Positions 16,404 through 25,459 are shown, counted from the first letter of the stretch. The stretch is DNA of 59,681 bases from Diplocloster modestus (GCF_019042245.1 NZ_JAHQCX010000002.1:1-59681), one strand, 5' to 3'. A program made the numbers and translations. The notes: generated from the sequence alone by a model not told the origin.

Positions 16404-17552
16404 CTACAGACTGATCCAACAATCTTCTTTATTACTTTTTAAACAGGCCTCCACGATTCTCATCACATATGCGGCGTCTTCAAATGTGGCATACTCCTGA
16501 TCCGGCTCCTCGCAGGTACCGTTTCTTACCGCCTGGTAAAACAGCCTCATGCTGTTATGCAGCGCGTCCGACCAGCCTACCGGATGTCCCCCGGGAAGTG
16601 TCGCGTAAAAGTTCGCATCTGCCGTCATTTCCCCGGAGGCCGCATAGGACTTCGTTTCTCCATGCTCCCGGTCTCCGACGATCAGATGATCCGGTTCTTC
16701 CTGCTCCCAGCGTACCGAACACTTCGCACAGTCCACACTGATCTTCAGTGCGTTCTTGTATCCGCCGCTCACCTGCGATAACACCAGGTTTCCGTATGTA
16801 CCGTCCTCAAACTGCACAAGAATCATACCGGCGTCCTCTGTATCCACCGGAACCGGTTCAAAAGCTCCCTGTTCATCCGCTTTCGCGAATGTCCCGATTT
16901 CCCCGGCAGACTTTAACCGGACGGGGTAGACGGTCAGAAGCTTTGCGTACACCGCCTTGATTTTCTGATCCAGGATCACCTGGGCGGTATCGAACCAGTG
17001 GGAACCGATATCAGCTACTGTCCTGGAAGCGCCGCCCTTGGCGGAGTCCAGCCGCCAGTTATAATCATTCTCATACATCAGCCAGTCCTGTAAATAGGTT
17101 CCGTGTACCAGCAGGGGCTTACCCGTCCTGCCTTCCCGGATCCTGGCCCGCATTTCCCGTACAATGGCGTTGCTGCGGTAGTTAAAGTTGACTGCATTGG
17201 GGACATGACGCTTTTCCAAAAGCCTGCACAGCTCCTGCGCTTCCTGTAAGGAGGCCGCCAGCGGTTTTTCGGAATAGATACCGATTCCGTGCTCAATCGC
17301 GTAGCTGTTCACAGCAAAATGTTCATGATTCGGTGTACAGTTATGTAAAATATCCGGTTTCAGAGTCTCGCACATTTCACGGTAATCAGAAAAAGCATTT
17401 GGGATTCCCAGGCTTTCCGCTTTCCGTGACAGGTCTTTCGCATAGGGATCCGCGATACCGATCACTTCAATGCCCGGAATTCTGTGCAGCGCATCGGCAT
17501 GTTTTTGCCCCATCATGCCTGAGGCCACTATGCCAACCTTTACTCTATTCAT
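16404..17552 (-). CDS. Gfo/Idh/MocA-family oxidoreductase
   Basis: A 382-residue NAD(P)-dependent sugar dehydrogenase. The Rossmann motif GIVASGMMGQKH is at 7-18, EKP at 95-97 with catalytic K96, and the D181-x3-H185 motif (DIGSHWFDT) completes the active site. In C-glycoside degradation a member of this family oxidises the sugar C3 hydroxyl to make the 3-oxo-glycoside that the alpha/beta deglycosidase needs. Its ATG overlaps the permease stop by 8 nt, which ties it to the importer. The exact sugar is not readable. Confidence 0.9.
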   Translation of the reverse strand: MNRVKVGIVASGMMGQKHADALHRIPGIEVIGIADPYAKDLSRKAESLGIPNAFSDYREMCETLKPDILHNCTPNHEHFAVNSYAIEHGIGIYSEKPLAASLQEAQELCRLLEKRHVPNAVNFNYRSNAIVREMRARIREGRTGKPLLVHGTYLQDWLMYENDYNWRLDSAKGGASRTVADIGSHWFDTAQVILDQKIKAVYAKLLTVYPVRLKSAGEIGTFAKADEQGAFEPVPVDTEDAGMILVQFEDGTYGNLVLSQVSGGYKNALKISVDCAKCSVRWEQEEPDHLIVGDREHGETKSYAASGEMTADANFYATLPGGHPVGWSDALHNSMRLFYQAVRNGTCEEPDQEYATFEDAAYVMRIVEACLKSNKEDCWISL

Positions 17553-18585
17553 TCTTATCCCCTTCTTCAGCGGTATTTTTACTGGCCTCTTCCGCCTCTT
17601 TCAAAGACTTCTTCTGAACAAATTTCGCATAAACGCCGTTACTCATACGGTCAATAACCAGAGCCAGCAGAATCAACGCTCCTTTTGCCACTACCTGATA
17701 ATTGGAATTGATTCCCATCAGGTTCATACCGTTTGTAATCATTCCCACGATGATACAGCCGAACACCGTACCGATAATGTTCATATTACCGCCGCTCATA
17801 GCGGTCCCGCCGATAACCACAGCGGCTATAACATCCATTTCCATATCTTTTCCGGCCGCGATCTGTGCGGAAGCGGAACGCGCGGTGGTGACCACGGCGG
17901 CTATGGAAGAACAGATTCCGGTTACAATATATACGCCCATACGCACCAGTTTAATGTTGACGCCGCAGGCTCTGGTGGCAGAAGCGTTCCCGCCCATAGC
18001 GATTACATGACGGCCGAACGTGGAGTAGTTGGCTATTATATAGGAAATGATAATGACAACAACCATAATGATAACCGGAATCGGCACCGGCCCCAGATAC
18101 CCCTGTCCGATATTCACGAAAGATGCCGGCAGTGAGGAGATCGGAACCATACCGGTAATGATATAGACCATTCCACGGAACAGCGACTGGGTCGCCAGAG
18201 TCACGATAAAGGGCGGTATATCTAACGCAGAGATAATACAGGCATTGGCAATACCAAACGCAGCGCCTGCAGCCAGCGCGATCAGGATCGCCAGCCAGAC
18301 CGGCCAGTTGGCTTCCATCATCAGTTTCGCCATAATCACGCCGTTCAGTCCCAGAATCGCGCCCACCGACAGGTCGATCTCGCCCAGGCCCAGGACAAAG
18401 GTAAAGCCCATGGCCAGAATCGTGCTGGCGCATACCTGGCGCAGCACATTGAACAGGTTATCCGTGGTGAAGAAAATCGGCTGGATCAGGCCGATCACGC
18501 ATGCCATTAATACCATAATTAAGGCGGCTTTATTCCTTAGTAAAACCTTGTTGATCACAAACTCTAATTTACTTGAATTTTTCAT
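17545..18585 (-). CDS. ribose-type ABC importer permease
   Basis: A 346-residue BPD_transp_2 permease of the RbsC type with about ten membrane segments. ILAMGFTFVLGLGEIDLSVGAILGLNG is broken here into the recognisable EIDLSVG loop (about 70-76) that all family members share, and the motif GGTAMSGG lies near 262. The start is ATG 18585 with AAAAGGGG 7 nt upstream; a TTG 18 nt earlier is less likely. The C-terminus is extended and charged (KKSLKEAEEASKNTAE). With the ATPase and binding protein upstream it imports the operon's sugar or glycoside. Confidence 0.93.
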   Translation of the reverse strand: MKNSSKLEFVINKVLLRNKAALIMVLMACVIGLIQPIFFTTDNLFNVLRQVCASTILAMGFTFVLGLGEIDLSVGAILGLNGVIMAKLMMEANWPVWLAILIALAAGAAFGIANACIISALDIPPFIVTLATQSLFRGMVYIITGMVPISSLPASFVNIGQGYLGPVPIPVIIMVVVIIISYIIANYSTFGRHVIAMGGNASATRACGVNIKLVRMGVYIVTGICSSIAAVVTTARSASAQIAAGKDMEMDVIAAVVIGGTAMSGGNMNIIGTVFGCIIVGMITNGMNLMGINSNYQVVAKGALILLALVIDRMSNGVYAKFVQKKSLKEAEEASKNTAEEGDKNE

Positions 18586-18599
18586 AGTCAGTCCCCTTT

Positions 18600-20102
18600 T
18601 CAATCATTCTGAACGCCAAACGCGTAAGAAATCAGTTCTTCCTGTGTTGCATCCTGATGATCACAGCTGTAGACGATTCGCCCTTCCCGTACCACATGGA
18701 TCCGGTCACTTAAGGCCAGCAGCTCCGGCATCTCTGAAGATACCAGTAAGATCGCCATGCCCTGCTGCGCCAGTTTCGAGATCAGGCGGTAGATTTCGGC
18801 TTTGGAACCCACATCGATTCCTCTGGTCGGCTCATCCAGGATTAAAACCTCCGGCTGCGTCGACAGCCATCTGGCGAAGATTACTTTCTGCTGATTTCCT
18901 CCGCTCAACTGTCCGATTAATTCATTCGAGGAGCTATATTTCACTTCAAAATCCGTCGCTGATTTTTCAAAGAAGTCCTGTTCTTTTTTATGGGAATATA
19001 AACTTAATTTATTGGCCAGTTCCTTCATGGCCACAATTGTCGTATTCTGCATCACTGACAGCGTATAGATAGACCCTGTACGCAGCCGGTCCTCGGTTAC
19101 CATGCCGATCTTATTTGCCACCGCATCAGCAGGATTCTTATTTTCGATCTTATTGCCTTTGAAGAGGATTTCACCGGAACCAGGCCTTGTGATGCCGAAG
19201 ATCGCTTCCATGATTTCCGTGCGTCCCGCGCCCATAAGACCGGAAAATCCCAGCACTTCCCCTTTGTGTACCTCAAAATTAATATGTTCGAATACCCCTT
19301 CTTTACAGAGGTCCTTTACTTCCAGAATCACTTCATCTGTCGAATAATTCGCTTTTTCAAATACCCGGTTCTGCTTTCTGCCGACGATCATGGAAATCAG
19401 CCGATCCATAGGCAGATCTTCTGAATTTTCCGTAGCGACGAACGTACCATCCCTCAGAATAGTCACTCTCTGGCAAATCTCATAAATCTCCTCAAGCTTG
19501 TGTGAAATAAAGATAATGGCCGTCCCCTCTTTGGCAAGCTTACGCACAATACGGTACAGAAGTAAGATCTCCTTGTTCGTCAGCGCCGAGGTCGGCTCGT
19601 CCATGATGATGATATCTGAGTGATAAGATACCGCCCTGGCCAGTTCCACCAGCTGCATGTTCGCCACACTCAGTTCATTGATTTTTTTCGTCGGATCGAT
19701 ATGGATATCCAGGCTCTCCAGAAGTTTCCTTGTCTCATCCACCCGCTTCTTTTTATTTAGAAGGCCGCAGCTTTTGAAGAGTTTTTCCCTCCCAAGCCAG
19801 ATATTTTCAGACACATCCATCTCCGGCACCAGGCTGATCTCCTGGTGGATCATGGAGATTCCGCTTTTCAACGCCTCCGCCGGACTTTTGAAATGTACTT
19901 TCTCACCCCGCAGCATTATTTCACCGGCATCCGCTGAATACAATCCAAGCAGAATCTTCATCAGCGTGGATTTACCCGCGCCGTTTTCCCCGATCAGCGC
20001 GTGAATCTCGCCTCTTTTCAGTTCGAACTGTACACCGCTTAACGCGCGGACTCCCGCAAATACCTTTACAATCCCATTCATCCTTAAAATTGTTTCGTCC
20101 AT
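18600..20102 (-). CDS. ribose-type ABC importer ATPase (two ABC domains)
   Basis: A 500-residue RbsA-like tandem ATPase. Domain 1 has Walker A GENGAGKSTLMK (about 36-47) and Walker B IIIMDEPTSAL. Domain 2 has the degenerate A-loop GLMGAGRTEIM, the signature LSGGNQQKV and Walker B ILDEPTRGIDVG, the usual pattern for this family. It powers the permease at 17545. The stop overlaps the permease leader. A 133-nt spacer with a strong hairpin separates it from the binding protein gene upstream. Confidence 0.95.
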   Translation of the reverse strand: MDETILRMNGIVKVFAGVRALSGVQFELKRGEIHALIGENGAGKSTLMKILLGLYSADAGEIMLRGEKVHFKSPAEALKSGISMIHQEISLVPEMDVSENIWLGREKLFKSCGLLNKKKRVDETRKLLESLDIHIDPTKKINELSVANMQLVELARAVSYHSDIIIMDEPTSALTNKEILLLYRIVRKLAKEGTAIIFISHKLEEIYEICQRVTILRDGTFVATENSEDLPMDRLISMIVGRKQNRVFEKANYSTDEVILEVKDLCKEGVFEHINFEVHKGEVLGFSGLMGAGRTEIMEAIFGITRPGSGEILFKGNKIENKNPADAVANKIGMVTEDRLRTGSIYTLSVMQNTTIVAMKELANKLSLYSHKKEQDFFEKSATDFEVKYSSSNELIGQLSGGNQQKVIFARWLSTQPEVLILDEPTRGIDVGSKAEIYRLISKLAQQGMAILLVSSEMPELLALSDRIHVVREGRIVYSCDHQDATQEELISYAFGVQND

Positions 20103-20157
20103 ATAAGTCTCCTTTATGGTAGGCCCTCCGTCAACTGCCGACGACGGCCGTAATAAC

Positions 20158-20192
20158 CGGAAGCCCGGAATCTCGCTATGTCCGGGCTTCCG
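20158..20192 (-). promoter_or_regulatory. intercistronic hairpin between binding protein and ATPase genes
   Basis: A 12-bp perfect stem (CGGAAGCCCGGA / TCCGGGCTTCCG), extended to about 16 bp across one bulge. No T-run follows on the minus strand, so it probably protects or attenuates the transcript and keeps the binding protein more abundant than the ATPase. Confidence 0.65.
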
Positions 20193-20235
20193 TTATAATT
20201 TTTATTCAACAGGACAGTACGATCGTTGAATCCTG

Positions 20236-21327
20236 TTATTTCTCGATCGCAAAGGAGCAGGCTGCATAATCGCCGGCCAGGTATGCATCGATGTTGGAAG
20301 CGTCCACTCTCATAACCGCATCCAGGGTATATGTATTGCCGCCGTCCCAGGTGTCAGTTGCCAGTTTTACTGCGATATCCATGATCTGATCGTTATCCGT
20401 GATGGAAGCACCTACATCCAGATCCTGTTTTCCTGCTTTGATCAGTTCCGGGCCGCTGTCCAGGTCGATTCCGGTCAGAACGACTTTGTCCTTGATGCCG
20501 GCGGATACCAGCGCGTTGGAAGCGCCAAGAGCCATAATATCATTGGCCGCGCATACGAAGTTGATTTCCGGATAAGCCTGGATCCAGTCTTCCATGATGC
20601 CCATGGCTTTCTGGGTATCCCAGTCTCCATAACCTTCGGCTACGATCTCGATGCGCTCCGGCATTTCTTCTGCAAGTTCTTTCATCAGATCACAGCGGAT
20701 CAGCTGCAGCGTCTGGGAAGCTTTTCCGTAGATCAATCCGCATTTCAGATTCACATCCGGGTTCTCATCCAGATAATTTCTGATCCAGTCCTGAACTGCC
20801 GCTTTATATGTTTCCTCGTCAGATCCGTAGAATACCACGTCTACCAGGTCTGAGCCCATATCACGAATATCAATAATAGAAGCGCCGGTGTCTTTCATGG
20901 TCTGTAAACAGGGAAGGCTTCCTTCTGAGTCCACACAGGAGAATACGAATACATCCGGTTTGGTAAGAGCAGCTGTTTCTACATTAGAAATCTGCTGGTC
21001 AACGCTGGCCTGTGCGTCGTAATAATTCAATACTACTTCGATGTCATCCCGCTCTGCGTTGATTTCCTCCACTCTTTTCTTACAGGCCTCCAGCATCAGA
21101 GACCGGGTGGCATCCAGTGTATCGTCGCACCACGCAATATTAATCGTCTGTTTTCCGGAGGCTTCCCCGGATTCCTCTTTGGCCGGTGTAGCTTCTCCTG
21201 CGTCACCGCCGGTTTCTGTTTTTGTGTCACCCGTTGAATCGGTGGTTTTCGGAGTGGAAGAATCGCCGCATCCGACAAGGCTGAGGGCCATAACGCCCAC
21301 GAGAAGTAGTGCCGTAAGTTTTTTCAT
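20236..21327 (-). CDS. sugar-binding lipoprotein of ABC importer (PBP1 fold)
   Basis: A 363-residue periplasmic-binding-protein type 1 lipoprotein. The signal ends in a lipobox (LSLVGC), followed by a Thr/Glu-rich linker. The binding domain starts near 65 (INIAWCDDTLDATRSLM) and contains the usual strand-helix repeats, with NDIMALGASNAL near 270. ATG 21327 is chosen over the 44-codon longer frame because it gives a standard signal peptide and has AGAAGG 8 nt upstream. It should bind the glycoside or sugar outside the cell and deliver it to the 17545/18600 importer. Confidence 0.93.
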   Translation of the reverse strand: MKKLTALLLVGVMALSLVGCGDSSTPKTTDSTGDTKTETGGDAGEATPAKEESGEASGKQTINIAWCDDTLDATRSLMLEACKKRVEEINAERDDIEVVLNYYDAQASVDQQISNVETAALTKPDVFVFSCVDSEGSLPCLQTMKDTGASIIDIRDMGSDLVDVVFYGSDEETYKAAVQDWIRNYLDENPDVNLKCGLIYGKASQTLQLIRCDLMKELAEEMPERIEIVAEGYGDWDTQKAMGIMEDWIQAYPEINFVCAANDIMALGASNALVSAGIKDKVVLTGIDLDSGPELIKAGKQDLDVGASITDNDQIMDIAVKLATDTWDGGNTYTLDAVMRVDASNIDAYLAGDYAACSFAIEK

Positions 21328-21369
21328 TTGATTACCTTCTTTCCCATTTTTTGAAACTTTTTCACTCAT

Positions 21370-21379
21370 TTTCATGAAA
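21370..21379. promoter_or_regulatory. candidate LacI operator in the leader of the importer operon
   Basis: A perfect palindrome TTTCATGAAA. An identical copy is at 21586-21595 before the divergent lacI gene, and a one-sided variant (TTTCATGTAA) at 21414-21423 lies between the -10 and -35 boxes. Repeated palindromes around both promoters are what a local LacI-family repressor would need. Confidence 0.55.
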
Positions 21380-21400
21380 TAATTTTTAGTTTCTGAAATA

Positions 21401-21429
21401 TTTATACCATTCATTTCATGTAAAGTCAA
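21401..21429 (-). promoter_or_regulatory. promoter of the deglycosidase-like/importer operon
   Basis: Minus-strand TTGACT (21429-21424), exactly 17 nt, then TATAAA (21406-21401). Leader of about 66 nt with one TTTCATGAAA palindrome inside. Confidence 0.75.
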
Positions 21430-21440
21430 CAGTATTTCCA

Positions 21441-21501
21441 GCGTTTTTTGTGAAAACAACGCATTTTTGTCATTTTATCCAATTATTTTTTGTCATTTTA
21501 T
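21441..21501. promoter_or_regulatory. upstream direct repeats and inverted repeat in the divergent region
   Basis: TTTTTGTCATTTTAT occurs twice, at 21464-21478 and 21487-21501, a 23-nt period (about two helical turns). A 22-nt inverted repeat (GCGTT ... AACGC) at 21441-21462 sits just upstream of the -35 box. These could be activator sites. The rest of the 307-nt gap (21328-21634) is AT-rich with no gene. Confidence 0.4.
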
Positions 21502-21585
21502 GCACTTTTACAATGTAACACATTTTAATTTTTTCATTTTTTTCAAAATGAGTCTATACTTTTCCTAATTCATGTGTTACAATTA

Positions 21586-21595
21586 TTTCATGAAA
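21586..21595. promoter_or_regulatory. second TTTCATGAAA palindrome, upstream of lacI gene
   Basis: Identical to 21370-21379 and 216 nt from it, about 40 nt before the regulator's start. Suggests autoregulation and possible looping. Confidence 0.5.
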
Positions 21596-21634
21596 ATATT
21601 ATGTAAATACATAATTCAAGCGGGGAGAGGTTAA

Positions 21635-22714
21635 ATGGAAAAACAAAAAATGAAAATAACTGTTCGTGAGGTTGCCGCCCGTGCCGGGGTTTCCACAGCA
21701 ACCGTCTCACGTGCCTTTAATCATAAGGGTATCGTCAATCCAAAAACGTACCAGAGCATCATGGAAGCTGCCACCGCTCTGGATTACAAGCAGGAAGCCG
21801 CCGAGGACATCTCTCCTGCCCGGGTGCCGGTTGTCTCCTATACTAATAGGAACATCCGCAAAAAGGCTGTGGAAAAGCGTCTGCTCATCATTAACATTCC
21901 TTCCATATCCAATCCATTTTATACGGAAATCATCAATGGAATTCAGTCTTCAGCTTTGAATCACCAATTTGATTTCCTGCTCTACTCCGGGCATATCAAG
22001 GAATCCAGCATAGACACATTTTTGGAATTAGTGGATTATGTAAAAGCCCAGGGCGTCATCCTCTTAAACCTGATCTCAGAAGAACTCTTAGCCCGTATTA
22101 CCGAACAAATCCCGGTGGTGCAGTGCTGTGAGTACACGCAGAACGAATTCGCCTCCTCGGTTGGGATCAACGATTTCACCTCCACCCAGCGCGCGATGGA
22201 TTATTTCCTGTCCACAGGTAGAAAGAGGATCGGGTTTATCAACGGGCCTCTCAGCTACAAATTCTCCCAGAACAGGCTTCAGGCTTACTATAAAGCCATG
22301 GAAACCGCCGGCATTGAAGTTCAGCCACAGTGGGTCATCCAACTGCCAGATCTGAGTCCGGATATGGCGTTCTCCTCGGTCGTAAAGCTTCTGTCCATGC
22401 CGGATGCGCCGGACTGCTTCTTCGCGGTGTCCGACGTGCTGGCCGCAGCAGCTATTCGGGCCGCTCATTATTGCAGGCTTAAGGTTCCGGAGGATATTCT
22501 GGTCATCGGCTTCGATAACACGGACATCTCTCATCTTACCACACCGTCCATCACTACGGTGAACCAGCCCAAATTCCAGCTGGGCTTCCTGGCCTGCGAA
22601 CTGCTCTGCGAGAAAATCCGGAATCCGGAATCCGAGGTAAAGCATATGCTGCTCAATACGGAACTGATCCTCAGGGAGTCCACGGCCGTCGGGGCTTTTA
22701 CGGCCGGGGGATGA
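21635..22714 (+). CDS. LacI-family transcriptional regulator
   Basis: A 359-residue LacI/GalR repressor. The helix-turn-helix with hinge is clear: ITVREVAARAGVSTATVSRAF near 8-28. A longer than usual linker (about 50-85) precedes the PBP1-type effector domain (LLIINIPSISNPFYTEIINGIQ). The motif VIGFDNTDISHLTTPSITTV near 290-310 is family-typical. GGGGAGAGG precedes the ATG. It is divergent from the importer/deglycosidase-like operon and should repress it until the sugar or glycoside is present. Confidence 0.94.
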   Translation: MEKQKMKITVREVAARAGVSTATVSRAFNHKGIVNPKTYQSIMEAATALDYKQEAAEDISPARVPVVSYTNRNIRKKAVEKRLLIINIPSISNPFYTEIINGIQSSALNHQFDFLLYSGHIKESSIDTFLELVDYVKAQGVILLNLISEELLARITEQIPVVQCCEYTQNEFASSVGINDFTSTQRAMDYFLSTGRKRIGFINGPLSYKFSQNRLQAYYKAMETAGIEVQPQWVIQLPDLSPDMAFSSVVKLLSMPDAPDCFFAVSDVLAAAAIRAAHYCRLKVPEDILVIGFDNTDISHLTTPSITTVNQPKFQLGFLACELLCEKIRNPESEVKHMLLNTELILRESTAVGAFTAGG

Positions 22715-22863
22715 TGATGTTTCAGGAGGAAAATGTGTTAAATTTTGCCCAATGCGCGCGATTTCATTGGGATAGAAACCATTACAAATGAAGAGGCAAT
22801 GGTGTAAAAGGCAATAAAGAAAAAGATAATTACGAAAAGAAAAGTAACTTAAAAGACTTACTG

Positions 22864-22900
22864 CAACAGCAGTCGGGCCTATGCAGCCCGGCTGCTGTTG
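22864..22900 (+). terminator. hairpin terminator after lacI gene
   Basis: CAACAGCAG and CTGCTGTTG form a 9-bp stem, continued by CGGGC/GCCCG. It is followed by TGTTCTTTC rather than a pure T-run. The 448-nt gap 22715-23162 otherwise holds only the sites listed here and no supported gene. Confidence 0.65.
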
Positions 22901-22988
22901 TGTTCTTTCATGCGCCGCCGTTTTACTGGTTTTTGGGAGGGAGCGTCAAGGGAGTGAGCGTTAAGGTCGCAAAAAGTAGAATTTTGTA

Positions 22989-23005
22989 CTATACTATCAG
23001 TATAG
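22989..23005. promoter_or_regulatory. inverted repeat upstream of GH3 gene
   Basis: CTATACT-atc-AGTATAG, a perfect 7-bp inverted repeat about 75 nt ahead of the GH3 promoter. A possible operator; nothing links it to a given regulator. Confidence 0.35.
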
Positions 23006-23080
23006 AAAATTGAAATGAAGAAGCCGGCTGCGGGTTCGCACAAGTGTCGTAAAAGCGGAAAGCTTTTGGCTTGCAATGGA

Positions 23081-23109
23081 TTGGACAGCTCACTTAGCTA
23101 TAATAAAAT
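23081..23109 (+). promoter_or_regulatory. promoter of GH3 gene
   Basis: TTGGAC, 17 nt, TAAAAT. Predicted leader about 47 nt, ending in AAAGGAGG before ATG 23163. Confidence 0.6.
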
Positions 23110-23162
23110 ACAAATCATGCGGCAAGATATCGTTTTTCAGAGCCGCAAAGGAGGTACAAAAC

Positions 23163-24344
23163 ATGAAACTCTTATCTTTCGGCCTTCCGATATTGGTTCT
23201 TCTTGTCGGATGTACCATATTAACCGGATGCATGAGCACTCATAACCCGAAGCCAGAAGCCTCTTCACCAATCGAAACAAAAGTTCCTGAAACAGACTCT
23301 CCTGAGACAGATGTTCCAGAATCGGACTCTACAAACAAAAGCCAACTGGAAAATATGGTCCATGACATGTCAATCGAGGAGAAGGTCGGGCAGATGTTTC
23401 TGGTCCGCTGCCCGGAAAAAGACCAGCTTGACAGCATTACTGACTATCATTTAGGTGGGTATCTTTTATTTTCCCGCGATTTTAAAGGAAAAAACCGCCA
23501 GCAGCTGATGGAAACCGTAGAAAGTTACCAGGATCTTTCCGATATTCATCTTTTCATTGCCGTGGATGAGGAAGGCGGATCAGTGAACCGTCTGAGCAGT
23601 AACTCAGCGTTCAGGGAGGAACCGTTCCTATCCCCGCAGGAACTATATAAAAGCGGAGGGTTCGACCAGATTATCCGGGACACCCGCGAGAAGTCCGGTC
23701 TGTTAAAATCACTTGGTATCAATGTAAATATGGCGCCTGTATGCGATATCTCCACGAACCCGAAAGATTTCATATATGGCAGAACCTTTGGGAAAGAAGC
23801 AGAGGAAACGTCTGAATATGTACAGGATGTCGTGAAAACCATGGCCGAAGAACAGATCGGTTCTGTTTTGAAGCACTTTCCCGGATACGGGGATAACGCA
23901 GACACCCACACTGGGATCGCGCATGACAAACGCAGTTATGATACGTTTGCCGACAGTGACTGGAAGCCGTTCGAAGCAGGCATCGGGGCAGGAGCCAACG
24001 CTGTTTTGGTTTCCCACAATATCGTGGAAGCGATCGATTCTGAGTATCCGGCTTCCCTGTCTTTGAAAATGCACCAAATCCTGCGTGATGAACTGAATTT
24101 TGACGGCGTAATCATGACCGATGATCTGTATATGGACGCAATCAAGGACTATACCGGCGATGATGAGGCGGCTGTGACAGCCGTGTTAGCCGGGAACGAC
24201 ATCCTGTGCTGCACTGATTTTCAGCAGCAGATCCCTGCGGTAGTCCGTGCAGTCGAAGAAGGCGTGATTCCGGAGGCCCAGATAGATGCGTCCGTGCTGC
24301 GTATATTGAAATGGAAACAGGCGATTGGTCTTATTCAGGGGTAG
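23163..24344 (+). CDS. GH3-family lipoprotein, beta-N-acetylhexosaminidase-like
   Basis: A 393-residue surface lipoprotein. The signal ends at the lipobox ILTGC, then a Pro/Glu/Ser/Thr-rich linker (to about 60). The single GH3 N-terminal TIM barrel follows. EEKVGQMFLV, AVDEEGGSVNRL, KHFPGYGDNADTH (with the NagZ-type histidine loop) and the nucleophile aspartate in GVIMTDDLYM are all seen. The histidine loop points to a NagZ-type N-acetylglucosaminidase, acting on peptidoglycan fragments or glycans, rather than a beta-glucosidase. AAGGAGG fixes the start at 23163. It has its own promoter. Confidence 0.92.
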   Translation: MKLLSFGLPILVLLVGCTILTGCMSTHNPKPEASSPIETKVPETDSPETDVPESDSTNKSQLENMVHDMSIEEKVGQMFLVRCPEKDQLDSITDYHLGGYLLFSRDFKGKNRQQLMETVESYQDLSDIHLFIAVDEEGGSVNRLSSNSAFREEPFLSPQELYKSGGFDQIIRDTREKSGLLKSLGINVNMAPVCDISTNPKDFIYGRTFGKEAEETSEYVQDVVKTMAEEQIGSVLKHFPGYGDNADTHTGIAHDKRSYDTFADSDWKPFEAGIGAGANAVLVSHNIVEAIDSEYPASLSLKMHQILRDELNFDGVIMTDDLYMDAIKDYTGDDEAAVTAVLAGNDILCCTDFQQQIPAVVRAVEEGVIPEAQIDASVLRILKWKQAIGLIQG

Positions 24345-24385
24345 TACCTCTGTTCTGCCAAGCCTTGATACTATACACAGCCAAC

Positions 24386-24462
24386 GAGAGGGGACTGGCA
24401 CCTTTCGGCAGTAAAGCTAAAACTTCGAGCAGCTGCGTAGAGAAAGGGGCCTGTCCCCTCCC
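24386..24462 (+). repeat. dispersed hairpin repeat family 2, copy 2
   Basis: Second copy of the 15241-15317 hairpin. The arms GGGGACTGGCACCTTTC and GAAAGGGGCCTGTCCCC are kept exactly, and the loop sequence differs. It lies between two convergent genes (GH3 and permease), where it can stop transcription from both sides. Confidence 0.8.
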
Positions 24463-24484
24463 ATCTGGCATTAGTAACCAATGT

Positions 24485-25459
24485 TTATATTTTCTGTTTT
24501 CTCATGGTATCCACGTAAACAGCAGCGATGATGATAATCCCCTTAACCACCAGTTGTACAAAGGAATCCACTCCCACCAGATTTAAAAGGTTGCTGATCG
24601 TTCCCATGATCATACAGCCGACCAGTGTCCCGAACAGGGTTCCGGAACCTCCGGTTACACTGATTCCGCCGACGATGCACGAGGCGATCGCATCCAGTTC
24701 CGCTCCCTGCCCGATAATCGGTTGTCCGGAATTCAGACGCGAGCTCAGGATTATACCAGCGAACGCGGACAGCAGTCCGGACAGGATATACACACAGAAT
24801 ATCGTCCGGTCCGTATTTATCCCAGAGTATTCTGCCGCCGTCAGATTATCACCTGTCGCATAAACATGGCGGCCAAATTTCGTTTTGTTTAACAATACCC
24901 ACATGATCAAAAACGCAATGATCATATATACCGCCGATATGGGGATCTTGCCGATAAAGCCACCCCCGATTTTCTGGAACAGTTCATCCGAAATCAAAAC
25001 CGGCCGTCCTCCGGTAATGATGTACGAAATACCGCGGATAATATTCATTGTAGCCAATGTAACGATAAACGGCGGCATTTTCATCTTCGTAATGATAAAT
25101 CCATTCATCGCTCCAAACAGGGTTCCGGCGGAAAGGGACAACAGCACCGCTAAGACAGCCAGGACTTGGAACCAGGCTACCAGCACAGTTGTCAGGCAAC
25201 CGGCCAATGACATAAAGGACCCTACCGACAGGTCAATTCCTCCGGTTAGAATCACAAAAGTCATACCAAATGCACACAGCGCATTGGTGGTAATCGTCCT
25301 CAAAACATTCATCTGATTATCAAAGCTTAAAAATTTGGTAGATAACACGCAAGCTAGTACAAAGAGGCAGACAAACGCCAGCAGGATGCCCGCATTTATC
25401 TTCAACGCGCTCATAACATTGATTTTATATCTGTAAAAGCGATTATTTTTATTCTTCAT
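24485..25459 (-). CDS. ribose-type ABC importer permease
   Basis: A 324-residue RbsC-like permease with about ten hydrophobic segments. The conserved loop GGIDLSVGSFMSLAGC is at about 73-88, and GGISVTGGSGTLFGTLVG lies near 265. The N-terminus is cytosolic and basic. The ATG overlaps the ATPase stop by 11 nt. It is the last gene of the cyclase-SBP-ATPase-permease operon and is stopped by the family-2 hairpin. Confidence 0.93.
   Translation of the reverse strand: MKNKNNRFYRYKINVMSALKINAGILLAFVCLFVLACVLSTKFLSFDNQMNVLRTITTNALCAFGMTFVILTGGIDLSVGSFMSLAGCLTTVLVAWFQVLAVLAVLLSLSAGTLFGAMNGFIITKMKMPPFIVTLATMNIIRGISYIITGGRPVLISDELFQKIGGGFIGKIPISAVYMIIAFLIMWVLLNKTKFGRHVYATGDNLTAAEYSGINTDRTIFCVYILSGLLSAFAGIILSSRLNSGQPIIGQGAELDAIASCIVGGISVTGGSGTLFGTLVGCMIMGTISNLLNLVGVDSFVQLVVKGIIIIAAVYVDTMRKQKI

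Noticed and set aside
22715..22810. Short peptide-like stretch (NARDFIGIE...) after the lacI gene, possible DNA methylase remnant
   Set aside because: Only about 20 codons, no start or ribosome site in frame, and the likeness could be chance.
23163..24344. GH3 enzyme as a beta-glucosidase of the deglycosidase-like locus
   Set aside because: It has the NagZ-type histidine loop and lacks the C-terminal GH3 domains of most beta-glucosidases, and it is on the other strand with its own promoter.
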